Below, in pieces: positions 31,810 through 44,260 of a DNA stretch of 64,000 nucleotides. The stretch spans positions 36,686 through 100,685 of the forward strand of contig NZGG01000001.1 of assembly GCA_002690865.1 (NCBI GenBank), in the 5' to 3' direction. The DNA is from Gammaproteobacteria bacterium (GTDB lineage: Bacteria; Pseudomonadota; Gammaproteobacteria; Pseudomonadales; Azotimanducaceae). Positions within the stretch are counted from its first letter, which is position 1; the number at the start of each line of letters is the position of its first letter. Under the pieces are notes generated by a model. It was not told where the DNA came from and made no database searches. It saw only the letters and a list, made by a program, of their open reading frames with translations. Made by a program: the position numbers and the translations under genes.

Positions 31810-31850
31810 CCTGAGCAATAATAATCCAGCTTTCCCACAAAAGCCGTAAC

Positions 31851-32270
31851 CTAGATCTCTAGGTTATCGAGAGCTTTTTGGAACCTGTTAGCATGTGAAC
31901 GTTCTGCTTTAGCGAGCGTCTCCATCCAATCTGCTATCTCATCAAAGCCCTCGTCACGGGCCGTTTTCGCCATCCCAGGATACATATCAGTGTATTCGTG
32001 AGTCTCGCCTGCTATGGCCGCAGCAAGATTATTCGATGTCGATCCAATTGGCATACCTGTTGCCGGATCGCCAGTCAGTTCCAAATATTCCAGATGGCCA
32101 TGCGCATGGCCAGTTTCACCTTCTGCGGTCGATCTGAAGACTGCCGAAACGTCATTATAGCCCTCAACATCTGCCTTCGATGCGAAGTACAAATATCGTC
32201 GATTTGCTTGTGACTCGCCCGCAAATGCATCTTTCAAATTTTTCTCTGTGCTACTACCTTTCAAATCCAT
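31851..32270 (-). CDS. Rubrerythrin family protein (diiron domain, no rubredoxin domain)
   Basis: [36 protein letters not shown]...[42 protein letters not shown]. Confidence 0.92.
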   Translation of the reverse strand: MDLKGSSTEKNLKDAFAGESQANRRYLYFASKADVEGYNDVSAVFRSTAEGETGHAHGHLEYLELTGDPATGMPIGSTSNNLAAAIAGETHEYTDMYPGMAKTARDEGFDEIADWMETLAKAERSHANRFQKALDNLEI

Positions 32271-32368
32271 CTTTATTCTCCTTAACTACTGAGTTAGATT
32301 CACCTTGACTAGTTATTCTACGCCTTCACTTATAATATGGATGCCATTTCAAATCTACAAGCACCGAA

Positions 32369-32689
32369 TTATACAGCTGCAGCAGCCGACTTTATCATGG
32401 GTTCCAATTCGCCACTGTTATGCAACTCGGTGATGATGTCACAACCACCAACCAGCTCTCCATCAATGAATAACTGCGGAAATGTCGGCCATTCTGAGAA
32501 ATTGGGAAGGTTAGCTCGGATCTCAGGATTTGCCAATATATCGATATACGCGAATTTTTCTCCGCAAGCCATAAGAACCTGCGATGCCTGCGCTGAAAAT
32601 CCACACTGAGGTGCCTCTGGCGATCCTTTCATATAAAGCAGTATAGGATTGTCCTTTACCTGCGTTTTAATTTCTTCGAGTGTCTCCAT
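32369..32689 (-). CDS. grxD: Monothiol glutaredoxin, Grx4/GrxD type
   Basis: NPILLYMKGSPEAPQCGFSAQASQVLMACG, WPTFPQLFIDGELVGGCDII (CGFS motif). Confidence 0.94.
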   Translation of the reverse strand: METLEEIKTQVKDNPILLYMKGSPEAPQCGFSAQASQVLMACGEKFAYIDILANPEIRANLPNFSEWPTFPQLFIDGELVGGCDIITELHNSGELEPMIKSAAAAV

Positions 32690-32767
32690 GTTTTAAATCT
32701 TCACAAACAAATTTAGACGTAGTTTAGCAGACTTAAGAATCCAAAGGAGAGTGGAAAACGCAATATA

Positions 32768-34303
32768 TTATTCATTACTAAGGCCAAAACCACCTCCTCC
32801 AGGAGTTTCAATTCTCAAAACCTGACCAGGTTTCACAGAAATTTGGCATTTGGCTGGAAGGATTCTACCATCCAGAGAATTAATCCCTGGTAGACCGGAA
32901 AGACCACCTTCCAATCCCCACGGCCGATGATTTCGACGATCAGTTAGTAATGTTACTTCCGTTTCTTCAAGAAAAACCAATTCGCGTACAAGACCATCAC
33001 CGCCATCATATTTACCTGATCCTCCTGAACCATGCCTAATCGCGTAGCTCTTAACACGGACTGGATAATGTGATTCAAAGCTTTCAATTGGAGTATTGAG
33101 TGTATTTGTCATATGCGATTGCACAGCACTGACTCCCTCACCTAATGGGTGGGCACCACATCCACCGCCTATAGTTTCATAATAATCCCATGGTTGCTTC
33201 GAGCGATGATTTCCCATAGCTATATTATTCATTGTTCCTTGGCTAGCTGCCGGTATTTCTTCTGGAAGTGCCTGATGAAGCGCTCCCAGAATTGCATCCA
33301 CGATTCGCATAGAAGTTTCAACGTTGCCTGCAGCTACTGCAGCTGGTCTTGTCGCATTTACTAAAGATCCTTCGGGTGCAGAGATTCTTAAATGCTGGAA
33401 AACCCCTGCACAAGAGGGTGTGTATTCCGGCAATAGACAACGGAAAACATAAAATGCAGCTGCAGCCGTAACCGGAAGCGGACAATTAACATTTCCTGCA
33501 ACCTGCGCGGTAGTACCTTCGAAATTAATAGCCAGACACTTTGAACTAATATCGACATAGCATCTAATCGCTAGATCAAGTGTTCCTTGTCCATCATCAT
33601 CAATGACGTCCCCGAAACTAAAACGTCCCTTGGGTATAGTCGAGAGCGCCGCTAAAGCTAATCGGGATCCATATGCATTAACCTGTTCTATACCAATTTG
33701 GAATCTTTCAAGACCAATGGTTTTCACAAGATCCGAGAGCCGATTTAATCCAATATCATTAGCACTTCGCTGCGCTGCAAAATCCCCCTTGGCCGCGCTA
33801 CCGCCAATTTTGGTTAGCCTCTCCAACAAAACTTCATTTATTTTGCCCTCGCGAACGAGGAAGGTTGGCGGAATAATTTCGCCCTCTTCTTCTAGTGCTC
33901 GTGAAATAGGCATAGAACCTGGGGATATGGAACCAATATTTGCATGATGAGCTCTATTCACAACAAATCCTAATATTCCATGATCGGAAAAAAATGGCGA
34001 TATAAATGTCACATCAGGTAAATGAGTTCCCCCCAGAAAGGGATCGTTAAAAATCAAGAGATCACCTTCACACCACGAAACACTACCAACAACATCCCGC
34101 AATGCAAAAGCCATACTACCAAGATGCACAGGAATATGTGCCGCTTGAGCGAATAATGCCCCTTGACTATCAAATAACGCGCAAGAAAAGTCCAAACGAT
34201 CCTTAATATTGGTAGAAAAAGCTGCTTGGCGAAGCACAAGACCCATTTCGTGACATATGGCCTCAACACGTTTGATAAAAATTGCAAGTTCAATATTCGT
34301 CAT
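32768..34303 (-). CDS. Hydantoinase B/oxoprolinase family protein
   Basis: VLRQAAFSTNIKDRLDFSCALFDSQGALFAQAAHIPVHLGSMAFAL; YETIGGGCGAHPLGEGVSAVQSHMTNTLNTPIE; ATG at 34303 preferred. Confidence 0.92.
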   Translation of the reverse strand: MTNIELAIFIKRVEAICHEMGLVLRQAAFSTNIKDRLDFSCALFDSQGALFAQAAHIPVHLGSMAFALRDVVGSVSWCEGDLLIFNDPFLGGTHLPDVTFISPFFSDHGILGFVVNRAHHANIGSISPGSMPISRALEEEGEIIPPTFLVREGKINEVLLERLTKIGGSAAKGDFAAQRSANDIGLNRLSDLVKTIGLERFQIGIEQVNAYGSRLALAALSTIPKGRFSFGDVIDDDGQGTLDLAIRCYVDISSKCLAINFEGTTAQVAGNVNCPLPVTAAAAFYVFRCLLPEYTPSCAGVFQHLRISAPEGSLVNATRPAAVAAGNVETSMRIVDAILGALHQALPEEIPAASQGTMNNIAMGNHRSKQPWDYYETIGGGCGAHPLGEGVSAVQSHMTNTLNTPIESFESHYPVRVKSYAIRHGSGGSGKYDGGDGLVRELVFLEETEVTLLTDRRNHRPWGLEGGLSGLPGINSLDGRILPAKCQISVKPGQVLRIETPGGGGFGLSNE

Positions 34304-34329
34304 TGTTAGAGGCCCCACGTAGTCAAAAA

Positions 34330-35793
34330 CTATGTTGTACGAACACGGGATACAGCTTCTTGCCATCCTGCATACAATTTATCACTACGAGATCTATCAA
34401 GTTCCACGAAAAACCTTCGATCTTTACGCCAACATGACTCAAGATCTCGCAACGACTTAAATATCCCCACTTGGAGACCAGCCAAGAAGGCTGCTCCTAA
34501 TGAGGTTGTTTCCACAACCACTGGACGATCTACTGGCATCTGTGTGATATCCGCAAGTTGTTGGACAACCCAATTATTAGTGGCCATTCCTCCATCCACC
34601 CGAATCACACTTAGTTCAGCTCTATCATGATGCATCGCACTCAATAAATCCCGGGTTTGAAAACATACTGATTGTAATGTTGCCGTCACTAGATCCTCGG
34701 ACTTGGTATCCCTAGTCAGTCCTAAAACAGCACCGCGTGCCCTAGCATCCCAGTAGGGCGCGCCAAGTCCTGTAAATGCGGGAACTAAATATACCCCCCC
34801 TGTATCAGGATTTGATTTTGCAATGCCCTCCGTCGAATCTGCATCCTTGATCAAACCCAAACCATCCCTTAACCACTGCACTGCAGCACCCGCTATAAAA
34901 ATGCTACCTTCTAAAGCATAAGTAACTTCTCCATTTAAGCGATAGCCGACTGTAGTCAGCAGTTTGTTGTTCGACCTTACAGGCTTTTTGCCCGTATTTA
35001 GAATAGCAAAGCAACCAGTTCCATATGTACTCTTCAACATCCCAGGATAGAAACAACATTGTCCAATCAGAGAAGACTGCTGATCACCTGCTATCCCCGT
35101 AATGGGTATTTCACCGCCAAAAAACGAGGTAGAACCGAAAAAACTACTGCAGTCACAAACTTCAGGCAACATCTGCAAGGGAATATCAAAAAGCTCAAGA
35201 AGTTCTTTATCCCAAACTTGCTGATGAATATTGAACAACATTGTTCGCGATGCATTAGTCGCGTCAGTCTTATGGGATCTACCCTTAGTCAATCTCCATA
35301 GTAAAAAACTATCAACCGTACCGAATAATAAACACCCTTTACGTGCTTTATCACGGGCCCCCTCAACGTGATCTAGAATCCATTTCAATTTTGTGGCAGA
35401 AAAATAAGGATCCAGTAACAGGCCTGTCTTACTCGTCACAGTTGATTCGAATCCCTGCCTCCTCAAAACATCGCAATAATCGGCTGTTCGTCTATCCTGC
35501 CACACAATGGCAGGATAGATCGGCTCACCTGTTTTAAGATCCCAGACAATAGTTGTCTCTCGCTGATTAGTAATACCTATCGCTAAAATAGACCCAGTAA
35601 AATCCACCACGGATTTAATGACTTCCAAGGAAGATGTCCAAATTTCTTCTGGATCATGCTCAACCCAGCCATCTTTTGGAAAAAATTGCGTTATTTCTTT
35701 TTGAGCCATATCCAGAATAGCGCATGTCTCATTAAATACTACTGCACGTGTACTGCTGGTCCCCTGATCCAAGGCAAGTATATTAGTAGCCAT
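34330..35793 (-). CDS. glpK: Glycerol kinase
   Basis: [49 protein letters not shown]. Confidence 0.96.
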   Translation of the reverse strand: MATNILALDQGTSSTRAVVFNETCAILDMAQKEITQFFPKDGWVEHDPEEIWTSSLEVIKSVVDFTGSILAIGITNQRETTIVWDLKTGEPIYPAIVWQDRRTADYCDVLRRQGFESTVTSKTGLLLDPYFSATKLKWILDHVEGARDKARKGCLLFGTVDSFLLWRLTKGRSHKTDATNASRTMLFNIHQQVWDKELLELFDIPLQMLPEVCDCSSFFGSTSFFGGEIPITGIAGDQQSSLIGQCCFYPGMLKSTYGTGCFAILNTGKKPVRSNNKLLTTVGYRLNGEVTYALEGSIFIAGAAVQWLRDGLGLIKDADSTEGIAKSNPDTGGVYLVPAFTGLGAPYWDARARGAVLGLTRDTKSEDLVTATLQSVCFQTRDLLSAMHHDRAELSVIRVDGGMATNNWVVQQLADITQMPVDRPVVVETTSLGAAFLAGLQVGIFKSLRDLESCWRKDRRFFVELDRSRSDKLYAGWQEAVSRVRTT

Positions 35794-35892
35794 AGACGCT
35801 CTCGATTAATACCCGATATGCATATTATGCATAGATTTATCCTTAAACGGCTGAGACAATAAAAATTCGGAGAATCATCACGTGAGTAAAAG

Positions 35893-37668
35893 ATGAATAT
35901 CTACCCCCCGCCAAAAGCGTTTCGGCTTCATGACTGTTGGACAGCAACTGATTCACGACTCGTTCACGTCTCATATTCTATATCCCCCAGATTACGAAGA
36001 GCTATTAATTCTTTTTGTCAAAAACATCATCTGGAGTTAGCCGAAAAAATTCAAGGCAGGAATGTATTAGTCACTATTAATCGTGTAAATGCTTCTCCGC
36101 AATCTTATAGCCTAAAAAATACAAACAAAGGAATAACTCTAGAAGCAGCAAATGACGACGGTATTTTTTACGGTTTAGCTACGCTAGATCAGTTCATCAC
36201 TTACTCAGGCTCACGCCTCCAATGCTTCACTATTCAGGACCAACCCGATTTTGAGTGCCGAGCTGTCATGCTGGATATAAGCCGTTGCAAAGTACCCAAG
36301 ATGAATACTCTTTTCATGATCATCGACAACTTAGCAGCACTAAAAATTAACCAACTACAGCTTTATGTAGAACATACATTTGCTTTCAAACAACATCGGA
36401 CAGTATGGAAAAACTCATCCCCTTTGACAGCAGGTCAGCTAAGCGAAATTAGGGACTACTGCTACGATCGGTTTATCGAACTAGTCCCCAATCTTAATTC
36501 GTTTGGTCACTTCGAACGCTGGCTAAGGCATCCAGAATACCGAAAATATGCAGAATGTCCGGATGGATTTGTACACCCTTTAACCGATAAGCGCGTTCCT
36601 TTCGGAAGCACGCTCAAACCCAACCAAAAAAGTCTTAAACTCATCGCAGGTCTTTACGATGAATACCTGCCCATTTTCGATAGCCAATACTTTAACGTAG
36701 GTGGTGATGAACCTTGGGAGCTTGGACACGGCTGGAGCGCAAAACAGTGCGAACAAAAAGGGACCGCTCAAGTTTATGTCTCATTCATGCATAAAATAAA
36801 ACATATGGTAGAGAAATATGGAAAGCAGACTATGTTTTGGGCAGATATAGTTTTGAAATACCCTGAATCTATAAAAATTCTATCTGAAGATTTAACAGCT
36901 TTAGTTTGGGGATACGAGGCCGACCATCCTTTCGAGCAAGAATGCAAACAGATAGCTAGTAGAGATCTATCTTTTTATGTTTGCCCAGGAACATCTAGCT
37001 GGAATAGCATCACCGGACGTCAAACTAATGCTACAAAAAACCTGAATAGTGCAGCCGTCAACGGTTTTAAATATGGAGCGAAAGGCTATCTAATTACTGA
37101 TTGGGGTGATCATGGGCATCATCAATATCTACCCATTAGCTTTGGAGGTCTAACGAGTGGAGCCTGTCACGCGTGGAATCATAAAGCTGCAAGATGTATT
37201 ACATTGCCGGATGCCATTCATCGGATCTGGTTACCAGAGCAAGAGAAACTCTCAACGCTTCTTGTCCAATTGGGTGAAATACCAGACGGCATTGATGTTG
37301 GGTTAAGAAATGCTAGTATCTTTAACCACTTGCTGTTTTGGGATATGCGGAAAGAAACGATATTTTCCAAAAAACTTACTGAGGAGCAGCTTGGAGTCCT
37401 CCAACAACAACTATGGGAACTGTTCGAAGAAATAGATGTGATGCCAACAACTCTCGTTAGCAATGAATTAAGTAATGCCTTATGTATGGCTATACATAGT
37501 CTAGATAGGCTAGCATTATTTAGAGGTTATGGTAATCATGCTAGAGATCCAAAAAAGACCATGCGAGATATCATCGCTCGGCATCGTATATTGTGGAAAA
37601 TGAGAAATCGTCTAGGGGGGTTAGCTGAGAGCAATTCTTTCTTATATCAATCAGAAAAATGCTTGTGA
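35893..37668 (+). CDS. Glycoside hydrolase family 20-like beta-N-acetylhexosaminidase
   Basis: DDGIFYGLATLDQFI, FECRAVMLDISRCKVPKMNTLFMIIDNLAALKINQLQLYVEHTF, YFNVGGDEPWELGHG (GGDE catalytic motif). Confidence 0.88.
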   Translation: MNIYPPPKAFRLHDCWTATDSRLVHVSYSISPRLRRAINSFCQKHHLELAEKIQGRNVLVTINRVNASPQSYSLKNTNKGITLEAANDDGIFYGLATLDQFITYSGSRLQCFTIQDQPDFECRAVMLDISRCKVPKMNTLFMIIDNLAALKINQLQLYVEHTFAFKQHRTVWKNSSPLTAGQLSEIRDYCYDRFIELVPNLNSFGHFERWLRHPEYRKYAECPDGFVHPLTDKRVPFGSTLKPNQKSLKLIAGLYDEYLPIFDSQYFNVGGDEPWELGHGWSAKQCEQKGTAQVYVSFMHKIKHMVEKYGKQTMFWADIVLKYPESIKILSEDLTALVWGYEADHPFEQECKQIASRDLSFYVCPGTSSWNSITGRQTNATKNLNSAAVNGFKYGAKGYLITDWGDHGHHQYLPISFGGLTSGACHAWNHKAARCITLPDAIHRIWLPEQEKLSTLLVQLGEIPDGIDVGLRNASIFNHLLFWDMRKETIFSKKLTEEQLGVLQQQLWELFEEIDVMPTTLVSNELSNALCMAIHSLDRLALFRGYGNHARDPKKTMRDIIARHRILWKMRNRLGGLAESNSFLYQSEKCL

Positions 37669-37759
37669 GCAAAGTGTTTTCTACTTTATCTAGATTGACA
37701 AAAGGTGCACAATAAAGCGTTTCGAAAGCACCTAAGTATATTTTACGGAGAGAGAGATA

Positions 37760-38947
37760 ATGCGCGACGTTGTAGTAGTTGATAGTGTAAGAACTGGGCT
37801 AGCGAAGTCCCACCGGGGAACATTTAACCTAACCCGACCAGATGATATGGTAGCGCATTGTATTAATTCGCTATTGGATCGCAATTCGCAGCTAGATCCA
37901 GTAGAAGTAGAGGACGTGATCGTAGGCTGCGCTGGTCAAACTGGAGAACAAGGAGGGAATTTAGCACGCCTAGCAGTGGTTCTCTCCAAACTACCCATAA
38001 CGACAGCGGGGTCGACCATAAGCCGAGCATGCTCCTCTGGACTAAACTCTATCGCATTTGCTGCTAACCAAATTGCCAGTGGCTGTAGTGAAATTATGAT
38101 TGCCGGGGGCGTTGAATCGATTACCGCAGGAGCTCGGGGAACTCCTGGGAAATCAGAGAGTCATTCTACAATAAGAGACATGTCTCCTGATATCTTTATG
38201 GCTATGGGTAATACAGCCGAAGTAGTCGCTCGACGTTACAATATCACGCGAGAGTATCAGGACGAATTTTCATGTGAGAGTCAGAAGAGAACTGCAGCAG
38301 CTCAACAGGCAGGTCTATACGATGACGAAATAGTCCCTATGAAAGTCAAATGGCAAAAAGTTATAGATAAAGAAACAGGGGAAACAGAGATCATTGATGG
38401 TGAATGCGATAGTGACGAGTGTAACCGTCCGGGAACAACCCTAGAGGGTTTAGCGAAACTTCCACCTGCATTTGAAGAAAATGGCACAGTCACCGCAGGA
38501 AATGCTTCCCAACTTTCTGATGGAGCTTCCATGACGCTGCTTATGAGCGCAGAGCGAGCTGCTCAACTTGGCTTAACTCCAAAAGCCTATTTCCGAGGTT
38601 GGTTCGTAGCTGGCTGTGAACCAGATGAAATGGGTATTGGGCCAGTATTCGCTATCCCGAAGCTACTTAAAAACAAAGGTATGACAATAAACGATATTGA
38701 TCTAGTGGAGCTCAATGAAGCATTCGCTTCTCAATGCGTATATTGTCGCGATACGTTAGAGATCGATCCAGCAATATACAATGTTAATGGTGGTTCAATT
38801 TCTATTGGCCATCCCTTTGGTATGACTGGTTCTCGGCTAACAGGGCATATAATTCGCGAACTAAAGCGCCGGGAAAAACGATACGGAATTGTGAGTATGT
38901 GTATCGGAGGAGGAATGGGAGCCGCAGGTTTATTTGAGGCCTGCTAG
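37760..38947 (+). CDS. Acetyl-CoA acetyltransferase (thiolase)
   Basis: [77 protein letters not shown]. Confidence 0.94.
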   Translation: MRDVVVVDSVRTGLAKSHRGTFNLTRPDDMVAHCINSLLDRNSQLDPVEVEDVIVGCAGQTGEQGGNLARLAVVLSKLPITTAGSTISRACSSGLNSIAFAANQIASGCSEIMIAGGVESITAGARGTPGKSESHSTIRDMSPDIFMAMGNTAEVVARRYNITREYQDEFSCESQKRTAAAQQAGLYDDEIVPMKVKWQKVIDKETGETEIIDGECDSDECNRPGTTLEGLAKLPPAFEENGTVTAGNASQLSDGASMTLLMSAERAAQLGLTPKAYFRGWFVAGCEPDEMGIGPVFAIPKLLKNKGMTINDIDLVELNEAFASQCVYCRDTLEIDPAIYNVNGGSISIGHPFGMTGSRLTGHIIRELKRREKRYGIVSMCIGGGMGAAGLFEAC

Positions 38948-38971
38948 CAACTGATTTATTAGCAAATTTCA

Positions 38972-38997
38972 GGGAGTCCAGCATGGCTCCCTTTTTT
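38972..38997 (+). terminator. Rho-independent terminator after thiolase gene
   Basis: GGGAGTCcagcatGGCTCCC stem-loop followed by TTTTTT. Confidence 0.8.
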
Positions 38998-39052
38998 GTT
39001 TGGGAAAACTCAGAAACGAGTGAGTCTAGTTTCAGCAACTTATTAAGGGCGA

Positions 39053-39909
39053 TCATTCCCACTCATCAAGTATTAAGGAAAGCCGATCCATGAACATCAC
39101 CGGCTGATCAAGGAAAATCTGATGTTGAGCATTCGGGATCTCATGAAGCTCAAGTTCTGGCTTTTGCGCTTTCATATATGCTGCACTCTTCGGACCAAAA
39201 GATTTACTTCATTCACCATAAATTAAAGCACATCTATTTGTTAATGATCTAAGATCTTCTAAGTATCGCCCGTTCTGTGCATGCGGCTAATAAGTTCTCT
39301 GTCGAACTTCCATACAAATCCCTCATCGATAGCATCAAGAGAATGCTGAGCTATATACCTTACCAAGTATTGGTTATCGCACTCCTGAGGGGGTAATAGC
39401 CGAAAGCGCTTAATCGCTATCTCTTGACTAGGATATACCTTCTGTTTGGACCAAGGTTTCGTGCTCTCAGCTTTTTCATCATTGGGATATTTAACCCCAG
39501 AATCTACGAGAATAAGTCCTTTAAAACGCGAAGATTTTTGAACCATCACCCGCAGTGCAATAATCCCTCCAAAACTGTGTGCTACAACGATAGTGTTTTC
39601 AGGCATCTTCAAGGCATCTGCAGTCGCGATTATTTCGTCAGCAAACATATCTGTGCTGTAATTGTCTCTATGATCACTATCTCCCATACCAGAAAGATCT
39701 AAAGCTGCCACCTGATATCCATTTTTATAGTGAGGTGCAATAAAATCCCACCAACGCGAATGAGCGCTATGGCCATGGACAAATAGTAGACCTGGTTTTC
39801 CAGCATCACTCCAGAAACAGTATCGAATATCACCGTTAGAAACTTCAACGCATCCCCTCTTAGCTTCAATATCAACTGACCACCCAAACCAATCTGGTAT
39901 ATCCGACAT
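39053..39909 (-). pseudogene. Decayed alpha/beta hydrolase gene
   Basis: Intact N-terminal part (39259-39909; LLFVHGHSAHSRWWDF, VVAHSFGGIIAL); the C-terminal part RYLEDLRSLTNRCALIYGE*SKSFGPKSAAYMKAQKPELELHEIPNAQHQIFLDQPVMFMDRLSLILDEWE continues in another frame with an in-frame TGA. Confidence 0.82.
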
Positions 39910-39938
39910 CCCAATCCCTACTTATATTTTGAGCGGTT

Positions 39939-40808
39939 CTATCTTATATAATTCAGGCGGTCCTTTATTTCAGCTACTCCATGATCATTACCCAAAATAA
40001 CGGAGATATCTGCAGTATATTGCTTGAGCATACGCTCAGTAATTCTCTGATAATGCATCATAAATTCTAGAAGTTCCTTCTCCGTCATTATACGGCGTCC
40101 CGCAACTAGCTGCGACTCTTGTTGTAACCTCCAACGGAAAATTGCTTCCATATCGGGGGCATCCAAAAACACCTGCAGGTCAGTAGAGAAGCATTTTTGA
40201 TAGATATCCGACGCTAAAGCTTGATTTACAAATCTTCGCCAAATCAACTCCGAATCTTGATTTGCCTCCAAATCATTCACTGGGTTTTGTAGTTCTTTAT
40301 CTGTTACAGGCCTTGCACCCCAGCACCATCCTTCAAGAATCAGGACTTCAGGCGGATATTTCATTAGATCATCACGCAAACGATCATCTTCACCCTTACT
40401 AAAAACTGGCACTTTGCACGCTTCGCGACCCCTCAGAGATGCTATCGTCGAATGCATCCAATACATGTCGTGCGTTCCTGGCACACCTCTTACAGCAAGC
40501 AAAGGATGTGTCTTAGCCGCTAATTCAATCCTTTCATTGCGGGTTAAATAATAGTCATCAATAGATAGAACCTCGGCCGAGATTGAAAATACGTGGTATA
40601 AAACATCCTTGACCATATGAGAAATTGTGGATTTCCCAGTACCTTGACCTCCCCCAATTCCGAGTGTCACCATATCACCCTGCAAACATCTTGCTGCAGT
40701 CTGCGCAATATGTAAAACAGCCTCGTAGTAACTCGGAATATGCTCAACAAGAATACCCTTACGCTGCGATCGGGTAGTGAACTCACTCAGGAATTTTGAG
40801 GCGAGCAT
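39939..40808 (-). CDS. P-loop D-glycerate 3-kinase (GLYK)-like kinase
   Basis: LGIGGGQGTGKSTISHMVKDVL...LSIDDYYLTRNERIELAAKTHPLLAVRGVPGTHDM...PEVLILEGWCWGARP. Confidence 0.87.
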   Translation of the reverse strand: MLASKFLSEFTTRSQRKGILVEHIPSYYEAVLHIAQTAARCLQGDMVTLGIGGGQGTGKSTISHMVKDVLYHVFSISAEVLSIDDYYLTRNERIELAAKTHPLLAVRGVPGTHDMYWMHSTIASLRGREACKVPVFSKGEDDRLRDDLMKYPPEVLILEGWCWGARPVTDKELQNPVNDLEANQDSELIWRRFVNQALASDIYQKCFSTDLQVFLDAPDMEAIFRWRLQQESQLVAGRRIMTEKELLEFMMHYQRITERMLKQYTADISVILGNDHGVAEIKDRLNYIR

Positions 40809-40845
40809 CCTAAAACACTTATCTTAATAAGACTAAATGCAACGG

Positions 40846-43474
<2,629 letters not shown>

Positions 43475-44254
43475 TCAGGCCGAATAACGAAATTGAAAGT
43501 CCCTAATTTCTTGACGACAATGCTCTATCGTTTGTGCTGTAACAACGCTTCTAGTCTCGTCTTTTATCAAACCATCCAGATCTTTTGCAATCGTTTCTGC
43601 GACCTCAAGCATTTTATCGTAAGCATCCTCCGGATCGACCAGTTTATGCACATGCATAAACATTGTTACGCCCGGAATTTTCTGACTCTCCAGATCAACT
43701 AAATCAAAAGTACCGGGCTCGATTGCACTAGCCAAACTAAAAACGGGATCTCCATCCTCACTACACCGATGAAAAATATTCCTTTCACCAAAGGTCATAT
43801 TGAGATTTACCAATATTTCAAGAAGCTGCTGGCCATCAAAAAAATCACCTGACGAAAAAACGTTTAAAATCACACTCTTTTCCAACTGAGCAGAATCTTC
43901 TATCGATCTAGTCTTCTGTATGCCTTCTAAAGAGTCCTTCCCGAGTTGCCTGTAAACTTTGTGATCAATCGCCCTTGGCTTAAGAATTTCTCCTAATTCC
44001 GGATTTTCCTCGGAGGAGTTATAGCTACTCACTTTTTTGAAGCGAGCGCCTCCGTTAGGAAGTTCTGCCGTAAGCGTGATCAGGTCGTCGGCAGCAAGTT
44101 CCTCTCCCACCTTAGAAACGAACTTTTTATCGAGGCCCATTTTAAGATCGTTTCTACCGTTGAGCATCCGCCAATAGCCATGCAATAGAATTGCAATGAT
44201 TAATACGGGACCAAGAACAAATAACCACTGTCTTAAATCGTATTCCATACTCAA
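43475..44254 (-). CDS. zipA: Cell division protein ZipA
   Basis: N-terminal TM DLRQWLFVLGPVLIIAILLHGYWRM; FDGQQLLEILVNLNMTFGERNIFHR; between smc and ligA. Confidence 0.9.
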   Translation of the reverse strand: MSMEYDLRQWLFVLGPVLIIAILLHGYWRMLNGRNDLKMGLDKKFVSKVGEELAADDLITLTAELPNGGARFKKVSSYNSSEENPELGEILKPRAIDHKVYRQLGKDSLEGIQKTRSIEDSAQLEKSVILNVFSSGDFFDGQQLLEILVNLNMTFGERNIFHRCSEDGDPVFSLASAIEPGTFDLVDLESQKIPGVTMFMHVHKLVDPEDAYDKMLEVAETIAKDLDGLIKDETRSVVTAQTIEHCRQEIRDFQFRYSA

Positions 44255-44260
44255 CTTACC

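Noticed and set aside
34303-34366. N-terminal extension [21 protein letters not shown] of hydantoinase B
   Set aside because: Overlaps glpK; the ATG at 34303 fits the family N-terminus.
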